From contig JAFSOC010000010.1 in the NCBI GenBank assembly GCA_017447185.1, positions 1 to 64,000 of the forward strand: a stretch of DNA of 64,000 nucleotides, given 5' to 3'. The DNA is from Clostridia bacterium. Lineage in GTDB: Bacteria > Bacillota > Clostridia > Christensenellales > Aristaeellaceae. This document shows, in pieces, positions 32,359 through 40,742 of the stretch. Position numbers and translations under genes: made by a program. Numbering within the stretch: the first letter of the stretch is position 1; the number at the start of each line of letters is the position of its first letter. Under the pieces are notes generated by a model. The model ran no database searches. It had not been told where the DNA came from and worked only from the letters and a program-made list of their open reading frames with translations.

Positions 32359-34100
32359 AAACAGAACAGCCGGATAGCCAGTTGATCCGCGGCTCCTTTG
32401 TCAGGATGCTCTTTGTGAATATGTTTGTCATGTTGACCATGAGTATCTGCGGCTTTGTGGACAGCCTGGTGATCAGCAACCGCCTGGGGACGGAAGCCCT
32501 TGCGGCGGTAGGTTTTTTCTCGCCGGTGTCCACAGCTGTCGGGATGTTCAACATGGTTGTGATCGGTTCCCAGATCCTGATCGGGAACTTTATCGGAGCC
32601 GGAAAGAAAGACCGGATCGGAACCCTGTTTTTCAGTTCATTCCTTGTTTTAGCCTGTTTCTATACCCTGTTCGCAGTCACCGGCATCTTTTTCCGGGACG
32701 GTCTTGCTGCGCTTCTGGGCGCCGGGGGAGAAGTCCGCACCATGCTCAGTGATTACATCCTGGGTTATCTCCCCGGCATCCCGCTGCAGGCGCTGACGGC
32801 CCTGCTGATGGCGTTTGTTTCTTTCAACAATGATATGCGAAGGTCCTACCTTTCCGCCGGAGTGATGTCCGTCGGAAATCTGGTCGGTGACCTGCTCCTG
32901 GCCGGTTCCGGAACGTTTGGTATCGGTCTGGCAACAACCCTCTCCTATGCAATCGGTTTCCTGATCCTGCTGCCGGGATATCTGAAAAAAGAAAAAACCG
33001 TCCACTTTGAACGGACCGTTCCGGATCTGCGCCTTGTGGGAAAAGCAGTGCTGCGGGGTTTCCCCGTTCTGATGCTGACCATCGGCCTGGTGATGAAAAA
33101 CACGCTGATGAACAGTGCCATTTCCGGCGCCAGCGGGGATCCCGGCATCGCCGTGGTGAAAGTGCTGGTTTCTGTCTGTGATATCGTGGGCATCTTTACA
33201 GGCGGCTGTTCCTCCGCCTATTCCACGCTGGTCGGGGTTTTCTACGGTGAACAGGACCGGCAAAGCTTCTGCGCTCTCTTCCGGACAGCCGCGAAGATCG
33301 GTTTCACCATATGCGTTCTCATGATGATTGTGATCATGTCCGCCTCTTCCCTCCTGACCGGCCTTTTCTTCAAACCGGGTTTTTCGGCAATGGGGGCGGC
33401 CCGGAATATGTTCCTGCTGGGCTTCACCTTCCTCCCGATGAATATTTTGATGAACCTGCTGCTGAGCTCCTATCAGGCGCAGGGGAAAATGAAGCTTGTA
33501 AACATCCTCTCCGTTGCCGAGACAACCATGGTCGGTTTGTTTGCTTTTCTCTTTGTCCCGGTTTTCGGCCTGGACGCCGCCTGGCTTGTCAATACGGTGG
33601 TCGACCTGATCTGCCTTGGCATTGTCCTTGCTTCGGTCTGGATCCGGAAAGGCGGTTTCACCCTCCGTACGGAAGACTTACTCAAGCTTCCTGATCACTT
33701 CGGAGCTGCTCCGGATGAACTGTGGGAATGCGCCCTGCGCAACCGGGACAGGATCTGCGAGACTTCCGAATCCGCTGTCTCCTTCTGTCTGGAAAAAGGA
33801 ATCAGCCGGCGCACCGCTTCCTTTGCCGGCCTGTGTATTGAAGAAATGGCCCGCAACATTTTCCAGCATGGAGGCCATCAGGAAAAGGACGTCCATGTGG
33901 ACGTCCGTATGGTCGTTCAGAACGAACTGACGATCCGTATTCGTGACAACTGTATTGCTTTTGACCCGAGAAAGCGCCTGGAACAGTTTCATCCGGAGGA
34001 TCCCGGACAGAATATCGGCATTCGCCTGACGGCCGGTATTGCCAGGCAGATTGACTGGTACAACAACGCCGGCGTCAATACCCTGATCATGAAGCTGTAA
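32355..34100 (+). CDS. MATE exporter fused to an intact RsbW/SpoIIAB-like ATPase domain
   Basis: 581 residues. The first ~440 are a MATE transporter (start FVRMLFVNMFVMLTMSICGFVDSLVIS; about 12 helices). The final ~135 residues are a soluble HATPase fold of the anti-sigma kinase type, with the N-box asparagine kept in CIEEMARNIFQHGG and the G1 box in IRIRDNCIAFDP, then GQNIGIRLTAGIA as the G2-like turn. Unlike the two other fusions in this window, this one could bind ATP. It is translationally coupled to the GT8 gene and ends in a strong terminator. Confidence 0.85.
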   Translation: MKTEQPDSQLIRGSFVRMLFVNMFVMLTMSICGFVDSLVISNRLGTEALAAVGFFSPVSTAVGMFNMVVIGSQILIGNFIGAGKKDRIGTLFFSSFLVLACFYTLFAVTGIFFRDGLAALLGAGGEVRTMLSDYILGYLPGIPLQALTALLMAFVSFNNDMRRSYLSAGVMSVGNLVGDLLLAGSGTFGIGLATTLSYAIGFLILLPGYLKKEKTVHFERTVPDLRLVGKAVLRGFPVLMLTIGLVMKNTLMNSAISGASGDPGIAVVKVLVSVCDIVGIFTGGCSSAYSTLVGVFYGEQDRQSFCALFRTAAKIGFTICVLMMIVIMSASSLLTGLFFKPGFSAMGAARNMFLLGFTFLPMNILMNLLLSSYQAQGKMKLVNILSVAETTMVGLFAFLFVPVFGLDAAWLVNTVVDLICLGIVLASVWIRKGGFTLRTEDLLKLPDHFGAAPDELWECALRNRDRICETSESAVSFCLEKGISRRTASFAGLCIEEMARNIFQHGGHQEKDVHVDVRMVVQNELTIRIRDNCIAFDPRKRLEQFHPEDPGQNIGIRLTAGIARQIDWYNNAGVNTLIMKL

Positions 34101-34104
34101 GCGT

Positions 34105-34135
34105 GCAGGCCGGGATACCCCGGCCTGCTGTTTTA
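34105..34135 (+). terminator. Terminator after the GT8-MATE unit
   Basis: GCAGGCCGGG-ATA-CCCCGGCCTGC followed by TGTTTTA. It lies between convergent genes. Confidence 0.8.
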
Positions 34136-35110
34136 CTGTATCCCGGCTTCTTCCCGTTCAAAGGAGCGGAGTCCGTCCCGCTGCTGCGGGGTGATCACCG
34201 CTTCGCCGGCTTCACGCAAAGCCAGGATCTGCTCAATCCGGCTGCCCGAGGCCAGGGCGAAGGAAGGGAACGGCTGGTGCGTCAGGTATGCCAGTGCAAG
34301 CGCGCCTACGGACCATCCGGTCTCCCCACGGAGCTTCCTGAGCTTCTCCATGATCTGCATATTCTCTTCGCAGCCGTAGTCGTTTTTCAGGTTCTCCGGC
34401 AGCCTGTCCCATCCCATTTCATCCAGCTTGGTAAAGAATCCGCTTGCCTGGGAGGTAAAGCACCAGCATGCCATACCGGTCTGCCTGTGCATCTCCCAGG
34501 TCTTTTGGTCCATGGTAACCAGCGTGGGATCGTAGCAGTGTACCATGCGGGCCAGGCTGAACTGGACCTGGTTGGCTTTCAGCGTCGTCAGGCCGTGGGA
34601 AGCGGCGTACTGATTGGCTTCCATGATTCTCTCCGGCCGCCAGTTGGAAACGCCAATCATCCGCGTGCTCCCGTCTTCGATCAGGCTTTGCAGCGTTTCC
34701 ATGATATCGCCCACCGGACGTTTTTCGTCATCCCGGTGCAGCCAGTAAATATTCACATAATCCGTCTGCAGGTCCTCCAGGCTTTCCGCCATGTCGCTGC
34801 GGATTTCCTCCCTGCTCAGGCGGCTGTGCTGCATATCGGAAAACGGCGGATGGCCGCCTTTGGAGCTGAGGAAGATCTGCTCCCGGCAGTGATGGTCCGT
34901 GAGCCAGCGGCCGATGATTTTCTCGCTCTCCCCGTTCCGGGGTGTGACAAAGTCACCGTATACACGGGCTGTATCGATCAGGTTCCCTCCCATGGCTGCA
35001 TAGGCATCCATGAATTCCCGGGCCCGGCTTTCGGCGATCTTTCCGCCGTAATCCCCGGTGCCCAGGCCGATCACTGATACCTGCCATTCTCCGAAAGCCT
35101 GTTTCCGCAT
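34133..35110 (-). CDS. Aldo/keto reductase
   Basis: 325 residues with the (beta/alpha)8 AKR fold: NLIDTARVYGD (catalytic Asp and Tyr), FLSSKGGHPPF (Lys), YVNIYWLHRDDE (His) and the NADP-binding end ALASGSRIEQI. It reduces carbonyl compounds or oxidises sugars with NADP(H); the substrate is unknown. Its ATG follows AGGAGGAATC. It ends facing the MATE gene, and the following gene on this strand is the large toroid-like protein, 55 bp upstream, so these could be one unit. Confidence 0.87.
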   Translation of the reverse strand: MRKQAFGEWQVSVIGLGTGDYGGKIAESRAREFMDAYAAMGGNLIDTARVYGDFVTPRNGESEKIIGRWLTDHHCREQIFLSSKGGHPPFSDMQHSRLSREEIRSDMAESLEDLQTDYVNIYWLHRDDEKRPVGDIMETLQSLIEDGSTRMIGVSNWRPERIMEANQYAASHGLTTLKANQVQFSLARMVHCYDPTLVTMDQKTWEMHRQTGMACWCFTSQASGFFTKLDEMGWDRLPENLKNDYGCEENMQIMEKLRKLRGETGWSVGALALAYLTHQPFPSFALASGSRIEQILALREAGEAVITPQQRDGLRSFEREEAGIQ

Positions 35111-35165
35111 GCTTTGATTCCTCCTGAATTCAAGTCATCCTTACCGGAAAAGCACCTGCAGGGAG

Positions 35166-37139
35166 TTATAAAGGTAGTACGGGAGGTTGTTCCCAGTATT
35201 CACCCGCAAGACCCTCCAGGATACATCCGCAAGCCCAGGGCATCAGCGCGAACCATGTGCTTGCCGGAGAACCGTCCGGATAGGTTTCCGTCAGGAGTCC
35301 TTCGCTGTGGCAGAAGCGCTCGCTCATCCACCCGGTTTTGCCGTAATCAAATTCACCGTCCCGGGTGTTGCTGACCTGGCAGCTCCAGAAAGCCGTATCC
35401 TCCATCCTGCTCCGGATATACGCATCCCCGGTCCGGCTGACATAATACAAGAGTTCATCCATCACAGAGCTGGACATGGGATGAATATGCGGATTGCTTA
35501 CGGAGGTAATGCTCCCGCCGCAGCTGGACCAGCCCACCTTGCTCAGGGGCGGAACCTTGATCGGCGAATTATAGCAGAATTTGAAGGTGAACTCATATTC
35601 CAGCGCGTCCCTTAAATGCGCAAGAAGCTCCGGCTCCCCTGTTATTTCATGCAGCCGGCGGACTGCCCGGATATAGGCCAGCACGCCTTCCGAATCCACC
35701 TGCTTGTCGATATCCAGCGGTCCGCCATAGCATTCCATGCGGGAAACAAAAGCGCGGTAATAGTACCGTTCACTGTTCATCAGGCCCGCAAGCCAGTCTG
35801 TTTCCCCGGTCAGCGCGCAGTACAGGGAAGCGGCCGCCATACACCATGCGCCGGAAAGGGAATCGTAACAAAGGCCTGCGCCGGTTTTGTCAGAAAAGAC
35901 ATACGGATATTCTCCGTCGCTGTTGCGGCTCTGCTCCGTGACGAACAGTACTTTCCGGGCATACTCCAGCCAGTCCTCATGCTTTTCCCCGGAAAGCTGT
36001 TCCTCATACATATATGCTTTCAGGATCAGATATACAGCCTGGCCGACCAGATAGGCAGCATGTCCCGGAACAGGCTGGATATCATACCACCAGCCCCGGT
36101 TGCACCATATGCCGTCGATCTCCGCTGTGAAAGGAAGGCCGTTCAGGGGATTGATGCTCGTCTTTACAATATGATCAATGCACTGCAGCGCCTGATCCCT
36201 GAGATCCCCGCGGTGCAGGCGGAGACTTGCCTGCAGCATCGGCACAGCGGCCGCCAGCCCGTTTGTCCAGGATATGGATGGAATCAGGCGTACTTCCTGG
36301 CTGTCCGGTTTGTCAAAAACGAATCCGGCATATGCCTGGTACTGCGGCAGCCAGGCGGTGCTTCCGACAGCTTCCGCAATCGTCCGTACCGCCGATTCAG
36401 GAGACTGGCACCGGCGCGGCGGTTCATGATACATGCTGTAAACTGTCCGCATGGCGGCATTCAGTCCTGTTTCATTCCCTGCCGGATAGGAAAACTCCGC
36501 AACCGTGAAGCGGACTTCTTCTCCTGGCGCCAGGCAGAAGCAGTTGCCGGACAGCGGGGCGCGGGGAAAATAATGATGGGAATCCCGGAAGAACCAGGGG
36601 GCATTTTCATAGCCAAGGGTGTAGCTGATCTGCTTCCGGTCCAGGTCGCAGCCAAAGCCGGCATACTGCAGCCAGTCGCCGGTGACTCCCGGAGCCCATG
36701 CAGCAATCCTGCCGCCTGCCTTCAGGAAATAAGGGGATGCACACAGTCCCAGAATCCTTTCCCCGGTAAAGGCAAAAACCGCAGGATGGGACAGCCTGTC
36801 ACTCCGGGTCATCCACCAGGAAGACGCAGGAAAGTCCGGATTCCCTTCTCTCAGGCGGGGCGCCTTGCTGCCTGTCTGCAGCGGTGCATCCCCGCGATTT
36901 GTTCCGTAGAGGAAACCCGGCATGAAGAACCGCGGGGAAACAGCATCGAAAGACAGGTCCATCCTGATAACACCGTTCCAGGAAACACCGCCCTCATTGC
37001 GGATCGTCACTTCATGCAGAAACGGAGAATCCGCGGAGCCGTCTCCCTTCAGGGCTGTACAGCCGACTGAAAGATTGTGCGTCTCCGGCGCGGTATATTC
37101 AGGACAGTCACGGTCCGATCGAACAGAAAATGTAAGCAT
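35166..37139 (-). CDS. Large unrecognised protein, probably an alpha/alpha-toroid carbohydrate enzyme
   Basis: 657 residues from the ATG at 37139 (RBS GGAAGGAG), no signal peptide. Residues 1-~220 are beta-rich (IRNEGGVSWNGVIRMDLSF...), like the N-terminal sandwich of many polysaccharide lyases and hydrolases. From ~230 onward, helical repeats with aromatic/Asp-rich turns (IWCNRGWWYDIQPVPGHAAYLVGQ; AGLCYDSLSGAWCMAAASLY; PMSSSVMDELLYY) suggest an (alpha/alpha)6 barrel as in heparinase or GH88/GH105-type proteins. No catalytic residues can be named. The aldo-keto reductase downstream fits a sugar-catabolic role. Confidence 0.6.
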   Translation of the reverse strand: MLTFSVRSDRDCPEYTAPETHNLSVGCTALKGDGSADSPFLHEVTIRNEGGVSWNGVIRMDLSFDAVSPRFFMPGFLYGTNRGDAPLQTGSKAPRLREGNPDFPASSWWMTRSDRLSHPAVFAFTGERILGLCASPYFLKAGGRIAAWAPGVTGDWLQYAGFGCDLDRKQISYTLGYENAPWFFRDSHHYFPRAPLSGNCFCLAPGEEVRFTVAEFSYPAGNETGLNAAMRTVYSMYHEPPRRCQSPESAVRTIAEAVGSTAWLPQYQAYAGFVFDKPDSQEVRLIPSISWTNGLAAAVPMLQASLRLHRGDLRDQALQCIDHIVKTSINPLNGLPFTAEIDGIWCNRGWWYDIQPVPGHAAYLVGQAVYLILKAYMYEEQLSGEKHEDWLEYARKVLFVTEQSRNSDGEYPYVFSDKTGAGLCYDSLSGAWCMAAASLYCALTGETDWLAGLMNSERYYYRAFVSRMECYGGPLDIDKQVDSEGVLAYIRAVRRLHEITGEPELLAHLRDALEYEFTFKFCYNSPIKVPPLSKVGWSSCGGSITSVSNPHIHPMSSSVMDELLYYVSRTGDAYIRSRMEDTAFWSCQVSNTRDGEFDYGKTGWMSERFCHSEGLLTETYPDGSPASTWFALMPWACGCILEGLAGEYWEQPPVLPL

Positions 37140-37193
37140 CACCTGATACTCCTTCCTCAGTTTTCCCTGTGCGCTTTGGCAGTCGTTCAGGCC

Positions 37194-37463
37194 TTACTTT
37201 CCCCAGATGTTCAGCCGGTCTTCCGGCTTGATATACATGCCGTCGCCTTCCGTCACGCCGTAGGTGTCGATAAACTGCTGCAGCTCGTCGTAATTCACGC
37301 TCAGATAAAAGTCGTCCACAGCCGCCGGCGCTTTCCCCGGCAGGTTTCCGGCCAGCGTCGAGTTGATCCAGGGAGAGCCGCCTAACGCCCCGCCCTGTTC
37401 CTGCTGCGATTCCGCAGCGGCAAAGCTCCCGGCCGGACTGTCTCTCACAGGATATATTACCAT
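37194..37463 (-). pseudogene. Internally deleted M13 (PepO/neprilysin-like) metallopeptidase
   Basis: 89 residues from the ATG at 37461-37463. After a short odd start, the sequence reads SPWINSTLAGNLPGKAPAAVDDFYLSVN, the N-terminus of clostridial M13 peptidases. It passes without a break into FIDTYGVTEGDGMYIKPEDRLNIWGK, the extreme C-terminus of the same family. The ~550 residues between, with the zinc site HExxH, are gone, as is a proper signal peptide. An in-frame internal deletion explains this; the product cannot be a peptidase. Confidence 0.75.
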
Positions 37464-37573
37464 AGATTGTTCCTGCCTTCCATACCGGAAGCGGAAGGAA
37501 CATGCTGCATGGGTGTATAATTTATTCAGGTATGGCATGAGCATGTGAAAACAATCATCAGGAGGAAAAAACC

Positions 37574-37951
37574 ATGGCACTTCAGATCATCCGGACCGCG
37601 GCCGCGCCGGCCGCCATCGGCCCGTATTCCCAGGCGATTCAGACCGGAAACCTGCTGCTGACCTCCGGCCAGCTTGGGCTGGATCCGGTAACCGGTTCCC
37701 TGCCGGAAGGCGTGGAGGCCCAGGCGGAGCAGGCGCTGAAGAATATCGGCGCGATCCTGTCGGAAGCCGGCTACACCAAAGAAGATGTGGTAAAGACCAC
37801 TGTGTTCATCCGGAACATGGGCGATTTCGGAAAAGTGAACACGATTTATGCCGCCTTCTTCGGCGATCATAAGCCGGCCCGCTCCTGCGTGGAGGTTTCC
37901 GCGCTTCCCAAAGGCGGACTGGTGGAGATCGAAGTCATCGCCTCCAGGTAA
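37574..37951 (+). CDS. ridA: RidA family reactive intermediate deaminase
   Basis: 125 residues, a full-length YjgF/YER057c/UK114 protein: AAAPAAIGPYSQAIQTGNLLLTSGQLGLDP, NIGAILSEAGYTKEDVVKTTVFI and ARSCVEVSALPKGGLVEIEVIAS. The catalytic Arg (in PARSCVEV) and the Glu near the end are present. It hydrolyses 2-aminoacrylate and similar enamines released by PLP enzymes, as a trimer in the cytosol. RBS AGGAGG. Single gene on the plus strand, divergent from the M13 remnant. Confidence 0.92.
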   Translation: MALQIIRTAAAPAAIGPYSQAIQTGNLLLTSGQLGLDPVTGSLPEGVEAQAEQALKNIGAILSEAGYTKEDVVKTTVFIRNMGDFGKVNTIYAAFFGDHKPARSCVEVSALPKGGLVEIEVIASR

Positions 37952-37967
37952 AAAAGAATGAAAGAAG

Positions 37968-37999
37968 AGCACCCTGGTGAAGCATTTCACCGGGGTGCT
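37968..37999 (-). terminator. Terminator between ridA and the VOC gene
   Basis: AGCACCCTGGTGAA/TTCACCGGGGTGCT hairpin. On the minus strand it is followed by a T-rich stretch (CTTCTTTCATTCTTTTTT), serving the VOC gene; it may also stop ridA transcripts. Confidence 0.75.
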
Positions 38000-38018
38000 G
38001 TGCATCCTCGCGGGAGGA

Positions 38019-38396
38019 TCAGTCGTTGTCCTTGATGTGCTGGGAAACAGCGAAGATCGTTCCGGTAGCGGAAACCATGATGTTGAATCGGGAAGATCCG
38101 GTATCCACGGTTTTATTCGCGGCTTCGTGCCTTGCCTTGTGGAATCCGCGCGCCTCGAGGAATTCAATCGCCTCTTCCAGGTTGTCCACGTTCATACGGA
38201 TCATCGTCCATTCACCGCTGCCCTGTGAAACATCCACATGGAAGCCGTTGGCATCCTTCATCCGGACGTCAGTGACATTTTCGATGCCAATGCTGTCTTT
38301 TGTGTGCCGCCGCTCAAAGCCCAGCGCTTCAAAAAGCTTGATGGCGCTTTCAGCGTCCTTGGTAACGATCAGTGGGTTAAACGATGTGATTTTCAT
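38019..38396 (-). CDS. VOC family protein, paralogue of 3725-4099
   Basis: 125 residues from the ATG at 38396 after GGAGGG. MKITSFNPLIVTKDAESAIKLFEALGFERRHTKD, MKDANGFHVDVSQ and MTIIRMNVDNLEEAIEFLEARGF match the VOC protein at 3.7-4.1 kb closely along the full length. The function is unknown for both; the pair may bind similar ligands. Single-gene unit with its own terminator. Confidence 0.82.
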   Translation of the reverse strand: MKITSFNPLIVTKDAESAIKLFEALGFERRHTKDSIGIENVTDVRMKDANGFHVDVSQGSGEWTMIRMNVDNLEEAIEFLEARGFHKARHEAANKTVDTGSSRFNIMVSATGTIFAVSQHIKDND

Positions 38397-38488
38397 GGTA
38401 TTTCCCTCCTGGACCAAAATTTTTTCTATCTGATGCGGCAGAGCCGCAGAACAGCATTTACAGGGGAACCGTATGAATCCTCTTCCGG

Positions 38489-39472
38489 TTACTTGCTCAG
38501 GATTTTGATGATACCTTCAATGATTTCGGGGTTTGCATAGCCGTCTCCCCTCGGTCCTTCCATCCCGAAACGCACCGCAAAGCTGAAGTTGTCCGCCATG
38601 CACTCTTCCGGATCAATCACATATCCCGTATTTTTTCCGAAAACCTCGTCAAAGTTCGACGCTTGTTCCTTGGTATAGTACATATCCGATCCGTCAACCG
38701 GCACAAGGGCCGTAGCCCGGTTGAGGAAAAACGCATCTCCCTCTTTTTCGAAGAACTTTGTGACGATGAAGGCGGTGTAGCAGTCGATATTCTTCCCGTC
38801 GATTGTAAAGGTCGCATAGGAATTGTGATGCTCCACATCGGGATTCGCAATGAATCTTTCCCATACGGAGGGCGGCAGCTCATAGTCCCTGTCCACCACG
38901 GTGAACCCGATAATATTATATATATCCTCGCGGAAGTCCGGATTGCAGCGGGTCAGGCAGTGGAAAAGCTCATGGGCAAGAATAATACTGAGGGAGGCGG
39001 GAATCCTGTCATCCGTCGCGCCTCGATCACGGTATCCCTGGATAAAGTCTCCCAGGTAGATCTGCGTTCCGTGGGTATAACCAGCCGGTCCGTTTTCTTC
39101 CAGCATGGTTGTCCGGATAAAGACGATGGTATCCAGCGGCGGCATTTTCCAGCCGTTCTCCGTGAAGATGTCCTCGATGATCTTCATGCCCTTGGCAATG
39201 TAATCCTTTTCCTCTTCCGTCCAGTCCCGCACCTGCTCCCTGGCGAAGGCGTAAAACTCCTCCATGGTGGCGTCTTTCCGCTGCATGATATATGCCAGCT
39301 TGGCCGGAGAGAAGGTGTCATAATACTCCTTGTTGGCCAACAGCAGTTCCTGTCCTTCTTCCTTTGTTGCGAAGCGGTACGGAATCGTAACGGTATTCTC
39401 ACTCTCCGCCACCGCCGGGATGATGCCGGTCATCAGGCACAGGCAGAGCATCAGGGCAATCAGTTTCTTCAT
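38489..39472 (-). CDS. Secreted zinc-metallopeptidase-like protein (HExxH)
   Basis: 327 residues with a signal peptide (MKKLIALMLCLCLMTGIIPAVA). The mature part has HELFH at 167-171 (ILAHELFHCL) and, near the C-terminus, DPEECMADNFSFAV, where a glutamate in ExxxDNF could be the third zinc ligand of a gluzincin. I cannot place it in a named family. It would act on proteins or wall material outside the cell. Start: ATG after AAAGGAG. Single gene on the minus strand. Confidence 0.7.
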   Translation of the reverse strand: MKKLIALMLCLCLMTGIIPAVAESENTVTIPYRFATKEEGQELLLANKEYYDTFSPAKLAYIMQRKDATMEEFYAFAREQVRDWTEEEKDYIAKGMKIIEDIFTENGWKMPPLDTIVFIRTTMLEENGPAGYTHGTQIYLGDFIQGYRDRGATDDRIPASLSIILAHELFHCLTRCNPDFREDIYNIIGFTVVDRDYELPPSVWERFIANPDVEHHNSYATFTIDGKNIDCYTAFIVTKFFEKEGDAFFLNRATALVPVDGSDMYYTKEQASNFDEVFGKNTGYVIDPEECMADNFSFAVRFGMEGPRGDGYANPEIIEGIIKILSK

Positions 39473-39582
39473 AATACGGGGGGCTCCTTTCAGGTTCCGG
39501 CAGGAAAAAATGAATCGCCGGTTACGCTTTTTATATACTGTTATTCATCAGATGTGACCATTATATCGTAATCTTTCTTTTT

Positions 39583-39711
39583 TCACAAGACCGCATTTCC
39601 CTGCCCGCTGCCCTCCCCTGTGATCCGTTTTCTCAGGTTGGCAAGATGGTCGGACGGCAGGCATCCGATCTCCTGCAGGAAAGCACGGCGGAAGGTCCGC
39701 ATGTTGTTATG
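39583..39711 (-). pseudogene. C-terminal end of an AraC-type regulator
   Basis: Minus-strand reading ...NNMRTFRRAFLQEIGCLPSDHLANLRKR... matches the second helix-turn-helix of AraC/XylS proteins (xxFxRxFKxxxGxxPxxYRxx), ending at the stop 39583-39585. Only about 40 residues remain. Its broken 5' end abuts the broken 5' end of the esterase remnant on the other strand. Confidence 0.6.
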
Positions 39712-39960
39712 CCCTTCACCGGACGCCACTATGATCTGGCCCGCCAGATGTGCGACTATTTCTGCAACTTTATCAAAACCGGCGATCCGAACGGAAAGGA
39801 CCTGTGCGGCCTGGATCTGCCCCGGTGGGAAACCTGGTCTGAGGAGAAACCCTGCACCATGATGTTCCTGCGGGACGGCGCCGCGCCTTCCTCCGAACCG
39901 CTGCCGCCCTTCAAAAGCTTTATCTCCGGGCAGATTATGGAACGGATGCGGAAAATCTGA
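39700..39960 (+). pseudogene. C-terminal end of a type B carboxylesterase
   Basis: Plus-strand reading PFTGRHYDLARQMCDYFCNF, IKTGDPNG and LPRWETWSEE is the C-terminal signature of clostridial PnbA-like carboxylesterases (DLxxQMxxYWxNFxKTGDPN). About 85 of ~500 residues remain; the catalytic Ser, Glu and His are lost. Its natural terminator is still present at 39973-40014. Confidence 0.72.
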
Positions 39961-39972
39961 CAGGAAAATATC

Positions 39973-40014
39973 AGCGGACCCGGTTCAGTTGCGATTGAAC
40001 CGGGTCCGCTTTTT
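39973..40014 (+). terminator. Strong terminator of the lost esterase gene
   Basis: AGCGGACCCGGTTCA/TGAACCGGGTCCGCT, a perfect 15-bp stem with an 8-nt loop, then TTTTG. Confidence 0.9.
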
Positions 40015-40044
40015 GCTGCAACTCTTTCGAAAATATACCGCCGG

Positions 40045-40716
40045 TCAGATCACGCCGGCCGGGATCAGCACCGCCAGCAGCACCGCCACCAGCACCCATT
40101 CACAGATCAGGAACTTCTTCCTCTTTGCCGGTTTCATATCCGGCACATAGTTGCTCGCCAGGAAGAACGGAATATATGTCGTGATGAATACCGGGATCAC
40201 GCCCCACCAGGGATATACCCAGATGAAGGAATGATTGCTCGTCCCGGCCAGGAAGGATTCAACCAGCGCGAACAGCAGTGCCATTTCCAGCGCTGTGACC
40301 AGTTTGCAGCTGATTCCCTTCTTCCCGAGCTTCCCGACCAGGTAGCGCTTTGTCCGGTCCTGCGGCATCATCTTGAATGAAATGATGCCCGCCAGGGAGA
40401 ACATCATCGACAGCTCCCAGCAGACGCCGATCAGCAGGATAAAGGTGGTGGACTGATTGCTGACGGACCACAACGGGTATCCGAAGATTTTCCCGATCAC
40501 CGCGTTGCAGATCTCATACAGCCAGTGCACCCCGTACAGCGCCAGACCCGCGTATACCGCTTCGTAATGCTTCTTATGGATCTCCGACCAGTATACATAG
40601 AAAACCACCGCGAGAATGAAAATGAAGGTCCAGTTGAAGTTCTCCGTGGACCGCACCTGGATTGCCTTCACCAGGTCCATCGCTTCCTGCGATCCGTCAC
40701 CCCAGAATTTGAACAT
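40045..40716 (-). CDS. Hypothetical polytopic membrane protein
   Basis: 223 residues with about six hydrophobic segments (WTFIFILAVVFYVYW, YAGLALYGVHWLYEI, TTFILLIGVCWELSMMFSL, ALEMALLFALVES, WWGVIPVFITTYIPFFLA, WVLVAVLLAVLIPAGVI). I recognise no family or catalytic motif. RBS AGGGAGGGG. It is followed 27 bp away, upstream in genome order, by the small SnoaL-like gene on the same strand. Confidence 0.7.
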   Translation of the reverse strand: MFKFWGDGSQEAMDLVKAIQVRSTENFNWTFIFILAVVFYVYWSEIHKKHYEAVYAGLALYGVHWLYEICNAVIGKIFGYPLWSVSNQSTTFILLIGVCWELSMMFSLAGIISFKMMPQDRTKRYLVGKLGKKGISCKLVTALEMALLFALVESFLAGTSNHSFIWVYPWWGVIPVFITTYIPFFLASNYVPDMKPAKRKKFLICEWVLVAVLLAVLIPAGVI

Positions 40717-40742
40717 GTACTCCCCTCCCTTTATAAATTTCT

